DNA of 10,975 bases from Bacillota bacterium (lineage in GTDB: Bacteria > Bacillota_I > Bacilli_A > Acholeplasmatales > Acholeplasmataceae), in contig JAQCDH010000021.1 of NCBI GenBank assembly GCA_027620815.1, positions 1 to 10,975 on the forward strand, read 5' to 3'. The notes beneath the pieces are model-generated. The model saw nothing but the letters and a program-made list of their open reading frames with translations. It was not told the DNA's origin and searched no databases. Of this stretch, positions 5,720 through 10,975 are shown in pieces. Numbering within the stretch: the first letter of the stretch is position 1; each line of letters opens with the position of its first letter. The translations under genes and the position numbers were made by a program.

Positions 5720-6702
5720 AAAAATCCTATTTTCTTATAAACTTTTTGTATTTTTTTATAAGCAATTTGTTTTGCTTTATCTCGACCTTGATCAAGTATG
5801 TCATCTAACTTTGGATCATTGATAAGGATATTGAATTTTTCTTGGATGGGTCTTAAAGCATCAACTACATGTTCAGCTACGCTTAATTTAAAATCTTGAT
5901 ACGAAACATTTTTATAGAAATTGACGCGTTCTTCAATCGTTGTTGACAAGAGGGAAGCATCAATAGTGAGTAAATTTGAGATCCCTGGTTTGTTTTCGAT
6001 ATCATAAGCAATATGTCCATCAGAATCAGTAACTGCAGATTTGATTTTGTTTTTAACTTGAGCTAAATCATCAAGTAATAAAATATAAGATTTTTGATTA
6101 TCTGAAGATTTATCCATTTTTTTAGTGGGTTCAGTTAGCGATTTAATTTTTGCACCAGTTTTTGGTTGATATCCTTTTGGAACAACAAACGTGTCACCAT
6201 ACAAATTGTTGAAACGTATCGCAAGATCACGTGTGAGTTCTAAATGTTGTTTTTGATCTTCACCAACGGGAACAAGATCAGCATCATATAATAATATATC
6301 TGCAGCCATGAGTGCTGGATATGTAAATAATGATCCTCTTAAGCCTTCCTCGAGTTTCTGACGTTTATCTTTAAATTGTGTCATACGTTCAAGTTCACCC
6401 ATGTATACTGTCGACTCCATCACATAAGCGAGTTGATTATGTTCTGGTAATTCTGATTGAACAAAAAGTGTGACTCTTTCAGGATCTAAGCCACAAGCAA
6501 TGTATAAAGCTGCGATTTCTTTAATGTTTTTTTTAAGTGTTTGCTTGTCAATCTGTGTTGTGATGGCATGTAAATCAGCAATAAAAATAAACATCTCAGC
6601 ATCTTTGAGTTCATCTTGAAGTTGTACAAATTGTTTGATTGCACCGATGTAGTTACCAAGTGTTAGTCCACCTGTTGGTTTAATTCCTGAGACTAATCTC
6701 AT
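5713..6702 (-). CDS. trpS: Tryptophanyl-tRNA synthetase
   Basis: A 329-residue class Ic synthetase that charges tRNA-Trp. The N-terminus SGIKPTGGLTLGNYIGA (5-21) carries the HIGH-type box as TLGN. GELERMTQFKDK (102-113), MAADILLYDADLVPVGEDQKQHLELTRD (132-159) and KPGISNLL (238-245) are strong TrpRS motifs. The KMSKS box reads KMDKS (195-199) followed by SDN. The protein contains no tryptophan; Tyr93 occupies the position of the Trp seen in Bacillus enzymes (AWMMQC versus AYVMES here). The ATG is preceded by AAGGAG (6707-6712 on the complement, 4-nt spacing). It lies 10 bases downstream of pepF in the same transcription unit, leaving no room for a T-box or trp-type leader. It ends inside the shared bidirectional terminator. 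Confidence 0.95.
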   Translation of the reverse strand: MRLVSGIKPTGGLTLGNYIGAIKQFVQLQDELKDAEMFIFIADLHAITTQIDKQTLKKNIKEIAALYIACGLDPERVTLFVQSELPEHNQLAYVMESTVYMGELERMTQFKDKRQKLEEGLRGSLFTYPALMAADILLYDADLVPVGEDQKQHLELTRDLAIRFNNLYGDTFVVPKGYQPKTGAKIKSLTEPTKKMDKSSDNQKSYILLLDDLAQVKNKIKSAVTDSDGHIAYDIENKPGISNLLTIDASLLSTTIEERVNFYKNVSYQDFKLSVAEHVVDALRPIQEKFNILINDPKLDDILDQGRDKAKQIAYKKIQKVYKKIGFLR

Positions 6703-6712
6703 AATGCTCCTT

Positions 6713-8473
6713 TTATGCTAATGCAGCTTCTAATTCATCTAATAATTCGTGTAATCTTGTCACAACTGCCGTAAACGTTTCTTTTTGAGTTAAATCTGCG
6801 CCAGCGAGTTTTGCTTGATCAACTGGATAGGCACTACCACCTGATTTAAGCATGGCTTTATAATTTTTCATGGCATTCGGGACACCATTTTTAACATCAC
6901 TATAAATTTTAAAAGAGGCACTGTATGATGTTGCATATTGATATACATAGTAAGGTGTATGGAATAAATGAGGAATATATGCCCAAACATAAGGTTTATA
7001 CACTTCTTTTGTAATATCTAAATCATAGTAATGTTTGTAAAGATCGATCATGATTTGTGAAAGTGATTCAGATGTGATTGGTTCACCATTCATTGCTTTT
7101 TCATTTGCTAAAAACTCATAGGTTGCAAATAATGTTTGACGATAGAAGGTTGCCATAATTCTATCGATTGCTGTTTCTAATAAAACAATTTTTTGTTCTT
7201 TTGTTTTTGCAATTTTGATTAAATGATCTTGTAAGACTTGCTCATTAAATGTCGATGCGATTTCTGCAACAAAAATCGTGTAATCTGCAATTGCCATTGG
7301 TTGCGCTGCATTTGAAAATATCGTATGTGCAGAGTGACCAGCTTCATGAGCAAGTGTCATTACTGAAGATAAAGTATCATCATGATTTAAAAGGATATAA
7401 GGATGAAACCCATATAAATCAGAAGAATACGCACCCGTTCTTTTTCCATCTTTTGGATACGCATCGACATAACCATCAGCAAGAGCTTCGATTTGATTTG
7501 TCTTGAATTCTTCATCATACCCTTCTAATGCATCAAAAAATAATTTTCTTGCTTCTTCATATGGATAACTATTGGTGTCTTTAACAAGATGTAAAAATCG
7601 GTCATACGTATGATAATCCTCTAAATTGAGATGTTTTTTACGAATATTCATGTATCTTTTAATTGGATCAGTGTTTTCATAAGCAACATCTTTTAGATTA
7701 TGAAACACTGAAGTTGGAATATTATTTCCATGAAGTGCTGCTTCTAAAGAAGAACCATAACCTCTTGATTGGACATTCGCTTTTAAATTCATTAATACAA
7801 GTTGGTAAGTTGCTGCAAACGCGGATTTATTTTGTTCATAACGTCTAAATGTTGCTTCAAAAACGAGTTTACGATCTTCAGCATTATCAAGTTCACCAAT
7901 GAGTGATGTCCAGTTTGAAGATCCCACTTTTTTAACTGAACCATCTTTAAAAGTCACTTCTTCATCTTCTCTATCAATGATAGCAAGTGCTTGGTGTAAA
8001 GAAGAAGGTAATCGACGAGTTGAAGAAAAATTAGCGAGCAAGCCTTCAGATTTTTCATCTAAAACATGCGCTTGTTGATGAAATAATTTTTCTAATGGAA
8101 AGCGGTAGGCTGATAAAAAGTCATCGCCTTCTAGTAATGACATGACGTGCTCTTGTCCTAAACCAATGAGTTCTGGGCTTACAAAAGATGAAAGTTGATT
8201 GACTTTTGAAATGACAGCCATGAGTTGTTGAGTTTTCGCTTGTAAGGATTGATCTTTTAGATTGAGATCACTTTTAAGATGGATATATCCATATAAACGA
8301 TAAAACAGTTTAGTTAATGTTTCCTCAAACTCATAAAAATCTTTTAAACCTTTTTTTGTATTTAGGGAGCCTTTAAATGAACTTAATGTTTCAACAGAAG
8401 TTTTAAATTCTTGAAAACCCTCTTCCCAGAGCGCTTCATTTTCATAAAATGGGGTTAAATTCCATGTTGACAT
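6713..8473 (-). CDS. pepF: Oligoendopeptidase F (M3 family zinc metallopeptidase)
   Basis: A 586-residue cytoplasmic metallopeptidase that cleaves short peptides. The zinc motif HEAGH (376-380; ligands H376 and H380, catalytic E377) and the third ligand E404 in FVAEIASTFNE are present, as are the C-terminal YVWAYIPHLFHTPYYVYQYATSYSAS and DLYGFHPYILLNHDDT motifs typical of M3B/PepF. Length is normal (about 600). No signal peptide is visible. The start is supported by AAAGGA (8482-8487 on the complement) 8 nt upstream and by an extended -10 promoter. It heads an operon with trpS. In Bacillus pepF lies near spx and yjbK, as here. Confidence 0.95.
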   Translation of the reverse strand: MSTWNLTPFYENEALWEEGFQEFKTSVETLSSFKGSLNTKKGLKDFYEFEETLTKLFYRLYGYIHLKSDLNLKDQSLQAKTQQLMAVISKVNQLSSFVSPELIGLGQEHVMSLLEGDDFLSAYRFPLEKLFHQQAHVLDEKSEGLLANFSSTRRLPSSLHQALAIIDREDEEVTFKDGSVKKVGSSNWTSLIGELDNAEDRKLVFEATFRRYEQNKSAFAATYQLVLMNLKANVQSRGYGSSLEAALHGNNIPTSVFHNLKDVAYENTDPIKRYMNIRKKHLNLEDYHTYDRFLHLVKDTNSYPYEEARKLFFDALEGYDEEFKTNQIEALADGYVDAYPKDGKRTGAYSSDLYGFHPYILLNHDDTLSSVMTLAHEAGHSAHTIFSNAAQPMAIADYTIFVAEIASTFNEQVLQDHLIKIAKTKEQKIVLLETAIDRIMATFYRQTLFATYEFLANEKAMNGEPITSESLSQIMIDLYKHYYDLDITKEVYKPYVWAYIPHLFHTPYYVYQYATSYSASFKIYSDVKNGVPNAMKNYKAMLKSGGSAYPVDQAKLAGADLTQKETFTAVVTRLHELLDELEAALA

Positions 8474-8502
8474 AATTGATGTCCTTTCGAATAATTTATT
8501 TC

Positions 8503-8532
8503 ATTATAACAAAAAAACGCTTTAACTATGAA
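8503..8532 (-). promoter_or_regulatory. Extended -10 promoter of the pepF-trpS operon
   Basis: On the minus strand TATAAT (complement of 8503-8508) is preceded by TG to give TGTTATAAT. The best -35, TTCATA (complement of 8527-8532, 18-bp spacer), is poor, so the extended -10 probably does the work. Start predicted near 8496. Confidence 0.65.
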
Positions 8533-8550
8533 AAAAACAATGAAAAAATA

Positions 8551-8564
8551 TGTAATTTGTTACA
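8551..8564. promoter_or_regulatory. Dyad TGTAA-N4-TTACA between divergent pepF and spx
   Basis: TGTAATTTGTTACA is a 14-bp inverted repeat with 5-bp arms. Its centre (8557.5) is about 60 bp upstream of both predicted start sites (near 8496 for pepF and 8617 for spx), a position where a regulator could act on both. Short palindromes are common in AT-rich DNA, so this is tentative. Confidence 0.35.
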
Positions 8565-8581
8565 AAAATGTCAAAATGAGG

Positions 8582-8610
8582 TTGCATCATGACATATCAC
8601 GGTATATAAT
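8582..8610 (+). promoter_or_regulatory. Promoter of spx
   Basis: TTGCAT (8582-8587), a 17-bp spacer, and a perfect TATAAT (8605-8610). No extended -10. Start predicted near 8617, giving a leader of about 65 nt. Confidence 0.65.
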
Positions 8611-8618
8611 GACTTCGC

Positions 8619-8676
8619 AGGTATGTTCGATAACCTATGTTGTGCTATAGGATGAAACCTATCTCTTTAAAGGAGG
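8619..8676 (+). promoter_or_regulatory. spx 5' leader with mutually exclusive short hairpins
   Basis: Four segments can pair in alternative ways: AGGT (8619-8622) with ACCT (8633-8636); CCTAT (8634-8638) with ATAGG (8647-8651); or ATAGG (8647-8651) with CCTAT (8658-8662). The Shine-Dalgarno AGGAGG (8671-8676) follows at once. The complementarity is seen directly. A regulatory role, such as control of Shine-Dalgarno access, is inference and the stems are short. Confidence 0.35.
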
Positions 8677-8681
8677 AAGAC

Positions 8682-9143
8682 ATGATTACGATTTTTACAA
8701 CACCTAGTTGTTCATCTTGTCGGAAAGCGAAAAAATGGTTAGATGATCACAAAATTAAATATAATGAGAAAAATCTTTTCAGTCAACGTATCACAATCGA
8801 AGATATTGATAAAATGTTATCAAATGCTGAAAACGGGTTCGAAGATATTATCTCTACACGTTCTAAAATATTTAAAGAAGAATCACTTGATGTTGAAGAT
8901 ATGAAAATGAGTGAGTTAAAGCAATTCATCATTGATCATCCTTCTGTACTCAAAAGACCGATTATTTTAGATGGCGAAAAAATGCAAGTTGGATATAATG
9001 AAGAGGAAATAAGAGTGTTTATTCCTAAACGTCTTAGAGAACTCATTATGGGTATCGATTGTCCAACTGGAGAAATTTGTGATTACCAAACTGCTTTAAA
9101 ACGCTATTTTGATGAAATGCAAAGTGAAGAATTAAATTCATAA
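8682..9143 (+). CDS. spx: Spx family transcriptional regulator
   Basis: A 153-residue ArsC-fold regulator of the Spx family, which binds the RNA polymerase alpha C-terminal domain and redirects transcription under thiol stress. The redox switch CSSC (C10, C13) is intact, and so are G52 (the alpha contact in Bacillus), IISTRSKIF (56-64), RPIILD (92-97) and VGYNEEEIRVFIP (103-115). Bacillus Spx has about 131 residues; this one carries some 25 extra C-terminal residues including DCPTGEIC (C127, C133) and ends LNS rather than the LAN used for ClpXP recognition in Bacillus. The start at 8682 has AGGAGG 5 nt upstream; an in-frame ATG at 8637 is rejected. It converges on the CYTH gene. Confidence 0.92.
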   Translation: MITIFTTPSCSSCRKAKKWLDDHKIKYNEKNLFSQRITIEDIDKMLSNAENGFEDIISTRSKIFKEESLDVEDMKMSELKQFIIDHPSVLKRPIILDGEKMQVGYNEEEIRVFIPKRLRELIMGIDCPTGEICDYQTALKRYFDEMQSEELNS

Positions 9144-9171
9144 AAAAATGACCTTGTTAAGGTCATTTTTT
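9143..9171. terminator. Bidirectional terminator between spx and the CYTH gene
   Basis: Perfect 13-bp arms (9143-9155 and 9159-9171) around GTT: AAAAAATGACCTT pairs with AAGGTCATTTTTT. The tracts on both sides allow function on either strand. The CYTH stop codon TGA (complement of 9163-9165) lies inside the stem. Confidence 0.93.
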
Positions 9172-9726
9172 AATATGAATTGAGCAACTAAGTGCACGAT
9201 CACTTTTTCGTGTCGTATTTATCTTTGAAATTTGATGCTTTTCTAAAAAAAGTAGAAATTGTTGATAACCCTCTTCAAATTCAGTAACTTCATATTCAAG
9301 CTCATAGTCTACCGTTCCACAATACTCACAGCGATCGATGTACATGACACCTTGATGATAAGGCATCGAAGCACGAAAATTATGAATGGATGCTACAAAA
9401 TAGACATGGTAATCTAAATCATTGAAAAAATCTTTCGTTTCAAATCCATCTTCAATCATTTTTTTTGCTTGCTCTGGAGTTAATAAAATATGAGATTCAT
9501 ATGCATTATCTTCTTGTTGACTTTTTATGGTAAGTTTAAAAAAATGATTCCCTTTTTGTCTGATTCTTAAAACAATAGATTGATTGGATAAATTTAATTC
9601 TTTAGTGTCAAAATAATGATTAGTTTGAAGGAAAATGTTATCATTTAACACATAATTTTCAATAAGTGAAGTATAGTTTGCTTTAGAAATGATGGTTTTA
9701 AATTCAAGTTCATGGTTATGATTCAT
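9163..9726 (-). CDS. CYTH domain protein (YjbK-like)
   Basis: A 187-residue CYTH (triphosphate tunnel metalloenzyme) protein. The family hydrolyses or binds triphosphates with divalent metal; bacterial members include inorganic triphosphatases and class IV-type adenylate cyclases, so the substrate is uncertain. The hallmark ExExK is ELEFK (6-10), followed by YFDT (38-41), LRIRQKG (53-59), FKLTIK (63-68), YIDRCEYCGTVDYELEYEV (129-147, tunnel acidic residues) and a final RKSDRA (173-178). AAAGGAGA (9732-9739 on the complement) is a good Shine-Dalgarno site. It ends in TGA. The neighbourhood with spx and pepF matches B. subtilis yjbK, the likely orthologue group. It has its own promoter and looks monocistronic. 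Confidence 0.88.
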   Translation of the reverse strand: MNHNHELEFKTIISKANYTSLIENYVLNDNIFLQTNHYFDTKELNLSNQSIVLRIRQKGNHFFKLTIKSQQEDNAYESHILLTPEQAKKMIEDGFETKDFFNDLDYHVYFVASIHNFRASMPYHQGVMYIDRCEYCGTVDYELEYEVTEFEEGYQQFLLFLEKHQISKINTTRKSDRALSCSIHIKK

Positions 9727-9750
9727 AACAGTCTCCTTTCGTATATAAAC

Positions 9751-9778
9751 ATTATAACAAACAACATGAGAAAATAAA
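9751..9778 (-). promoter_or_regulatory. Extended -10 promoter of the CYTH gene
   Basis: The minus strand reads TGTTATAAT (the -10 hexamer is the complement of 9751-9756), with a weak -35 TTTATT (complement of 9773-9778, 16-bp spacer). Start predicted near 9744. The nonamer is identical to that of the pepF, ccpA and ylbG promoters. Confidence 0.65.
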
Positions 9779-9785
9779 CGATTTA

Positions 9786-9799
9786 ATAAAACGTTTACA
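9786..9799. promoter_or_regulatory. Candidate cre (CcpA) site upstream of gap
   Basis: Read on the minus strand, TGTAAACGTTTTAT fits the cre consensus TGNAARCGNWWWCA except for the last two positions (AT for CA); the essential central CG is present. It lies 4 bp upstream of the proposed gap -35 box and between gap and the divergent CYTH promoter. CcpA is encoded in this window. Binding is inferred. Confidence 0.45.
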
Positions 9800-9803
9800 C
9801 AAA

Positions 9804-9832
9804 TTGATTTTTATGATGTTTGTAGATATATT
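9804..9832 (+). promoter_or_regulatory. Probable promoter of gap
   Basis: TTGATT (9804-9809), a 17-bp spacer, and TATATT (9827-9832); predicted start near 9839. An alternative is an extended -10 TGATAGAAT with hexamer at 9846-9851, which lacks a good -35. The sequence does not settle which is used, and both may be. Confidence 0.5.
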
Positions 9833-9887
9833 GATATGTCTATGATAGAATAAAGGTGATAAAAATTTCGAGGAGGAAATAAATATT

Positions 9888-10901
9888 ATGGCTATAAAAG
9901 TCGCAATTAATGGTTTTGGCCGTATCGGTCGTCTAGCATTTCGTTTGTTATCTCAAGACCCACAATTTGATGTTGTAGGGATTAATGATTTAACAGATGC
10001 AGAAACACTTGCATATTTATTAAAATATGACACAGCTCAAGGTAACTTTAAAGTGGATGCTGTCAGTTATGAAGGTTCTAATTTAGTTGTTGAAGGAAAA
10101 TCAATTCCTATTTCAGCAATTAAAGATCCAAAAGAATTACCTTGGAAAGAACTTCAAGTAGATGTAGTATTAGAATGTACTGGATTCTTCACAGATGAAG
10201 AAAAAGCTGGATGGCATATACAAGCTGGTGCAAAAAAAGTTGTGATCAGTGCACCTGCTAAAGGAAATGTTCCAACGATAGCATTTAATGTTAATGATGA
10301 TATTTTAACCGGAAATGAAAACATTATTAGTGGTGCCTCATGTACAACCAATTGTTTAGCACCGATTGCAAAAGCTTTAAATGATGCATTTGGTATTGAA
10401 AAAGGATTTATGACAACTGTTCATGCTTTAACAGCTGATCAAGCGAATGTCGATAGTCCTCACAAAGGTGGTATTTACTCAAGACGTGGACGTGCTTCAG
10501 CGTTTAATATCGTGCCTTCTTCTACAGGAGCAGCAGCAGCTATTGGACTTGTGATTCCTGAGTTAAAAGGTCGTTTAGACGGAACTGCGCTTCGTGTCCC
10601 TACGTTAACTGGTTCAATCGTTGACTTAACTGTTGAACTTAAAAAATATGTGACAAAAGAAGAAGTGAATGCAGCGGTTAAAGCTCAAGAAAGTGAAACT
10701 TTAAAATACTTAGTAGATCCAATCGTTTCATCAGATGTCATTGGAACATCATATGGTTCATTATTTGATTCACTAGCGACTCAAATTGTTGAAGCGAATG
10801 GCAAGCAACTTGTGAAAGTACTTGCTTGGTATGATAATGAAATGAGTTATACTTCACAACTAGTAAGAACTGTTAAAAAACTCGCTTCATTCATTAAATA
10901 A
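9888..10901 (+). CDS. gap: Glyceraldehyde-3-phosphate dehydrogenase, type I
   Basis: A 337-residue GAPDH, the glycolytic enzyme that oxidises glyceraldehyde 3-phosphate to 1,3-bisphosphoglycerate with NAD. The Rossmann motif INGFGRIGR (7-15) is followed by ND at 33-34, expected for NAD preference. The active-site SGASCTTNCLAP (148-159) has nucleophile C152, with partner H179 in TTVHALT. WYDNEMSY (314-321) is the C-terminal family motif. The S-loop region after PHK reads GGIYSRRGRAS rather than the usual DLRRARAA. Length is normal. The start is fixed by homology; AGGAGG (9871-9876) is strong but 11 nt away, a longer spacing than elsewhere here. A terminator follows at once, so gap appears to be transcribed alone, not inside a long glycolytic operon. 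Confidence 0.97.
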   Translation: MAIKVAINGFGRIGRLAFRLLSQDPQFDVVGINDLTDAETLAYLLKYDTAQGNFKVDAVSYEGSNLVVEGKSIPISAIKDPKELPWKELQVDVVLECTGFFTDEEKAGWHIQAGAKKVVISAPAKGNVPTIAFNVNDDILTGNENIISGASCTTNCLAPIAKALNDAFGIEKGFMTTVHALTADQANVDSPHKGGIYSRRGRASAFNIVPSSTGAAAAIGLVIPELKGRLDGTALRVPTLTGSIVDLTVELKKYVTKEEVNAAVKAQESETLKYLVDPIVSSDVIGTSYGSLFDSLATQIVEANGKQLVKVLAWYDNEMSYTSQLVRTVKKLASFIK

Positions 10902-10908
10902 TACATAT

Positions 10909-10939
10909 AAAGAGACAACTTGTTTGTCTCTTTTTTTTT
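10909..10939 (+). terminator. Intrinsic terminator of gap
   Basis: Arms AAAGAGACAA (10909-10918) and TTGTCTCTTT (10924-10933) pair perfectly over 10 bp around a 5-nt loop, followed by an uninterrupted T run to 10939. Confidence 0.93.
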
Positions 10940-10951
10940 ATATTATATAAT
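10924..10951 (+). promoter_or_regulatory. Putative promoter for a downstream gene, embedded in the gap terminator
   Basis: TTGTCT (10924-10929), which is the 3' arm of the terminator, a 16-bp spacer containing the T run, and TATAAT (10946-10951). The arrangement mirrors the ylbG/rpsP junction. The remaining 24 bases to the window end hold no start codon with a Shine-Dalgarno site, so the downstream gene cannot be named. Confidence 0.45.
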
Positions 10952-10975
10952 AGTAATAATGACGATTAAAGAATG

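Noticed and set aside
8637..8681. N-terminally extended Spx from ATG 8637 or 8652
   Set aside because: AGGAGG sits 5 nt before ATG 8682, and Spx homology (MxTxFTxPSCxSC) begins there. The upstream codons look like leader RNA.
10959..10975. Start of a downstream gene (ATG ACG ATT AAA GAA) at the window end
   Set aside because: The ATG lies at the predicted transcription start with no Shine-Dalgarno site, and only five codons are visible, too little to support a gene.
1..10975. CRISPR arrays, insertion sequences, prophage or toxin-antitoxin genes
   Set aside because: No spaced direct repeats, transposase, integrase or toxin-like frames were found on either strand; all long frames are conserved core genes.

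Overview
The window is an AT-rich stretch of core, housekeeping chromosome from a low-GC Firmicute or Mollicute lineage. The best guess is an Acholeplasma-like organism (inference). Three things support this: a Bacillus-type gene set (CcpA, Spx, YlbG, KhpA, PepF, YjbK-like CYTH), strong Shine-Dalgarno sites, and A/T-rich codon use. The standard code fits: all Trp codons inside the genes are TGG, and TGA ends rimM and the CYTH gene. That argues against Mycoplasma or Spiroplasma, where TGA codes for Trp. I see no mobile element, CRISPR array, tRNA, rRNA or clearly foreign gene, and no intergenic gap longer than about 210 bases.

Layout. Positions 1-5685 read on the plus strand. First is a single-gene unit for a YlbG/DUF2129 protein with its own promoter and terminator. 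Next is a tight ribosome-biogenesis operon, rpsP-khpA-rimM-trmD, then rplS with its own promoter, a candidate L19 leader and a terminator. After that comes a ccpA-tyrS-lipid kinase operon driven by a promoter that carries two inverted repeats. A perfect bidirectional terminator at about 5699 separates this from a minus-strand pepF-trpS operon (5713-8473). Then come spx (plus), a CYTH-domain gene (minus, sharing a terminator with spx) and gap (plus). The window ends at a terminator that overlaps a putative promoter for whatever lies downstream.

How the genes relate. S16, KhpA, RimM, TrmD and L19 are ribosomal or ribosome/tRNA maturation proteins and are classically co-transcribed. TyrS and TrpS charge tRNAs; neither has room for a T-box leader here because each sits immediately behind another gene. 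CcpA is a LacI-family carbon regulator that keeps the corepressor-binding signature, and a degenerate cre-like site lies just upstream of gap, so a regulator and a possible target are both in view. Spx, PepF, TrpS and the CYTH protein recall the trpS-spx-pepF-yjbK neighbourhood of Bacillus subtilis (from memory).

The gene content is ordinary; I found no undescribed multi-gene system. The unusual material is in the control regions: promoters embedded in terminators, a dyad centred exactly on the rplS -10 box, paired dyads in the ccpA promoter, an alternating-hairpin leader before spx, and a recurrent extended -10 motif. At protein level, Spx has a C-terminal cysteine-containing tail, and TrpS contains no tryptophan and has an altered KMSKS loop.
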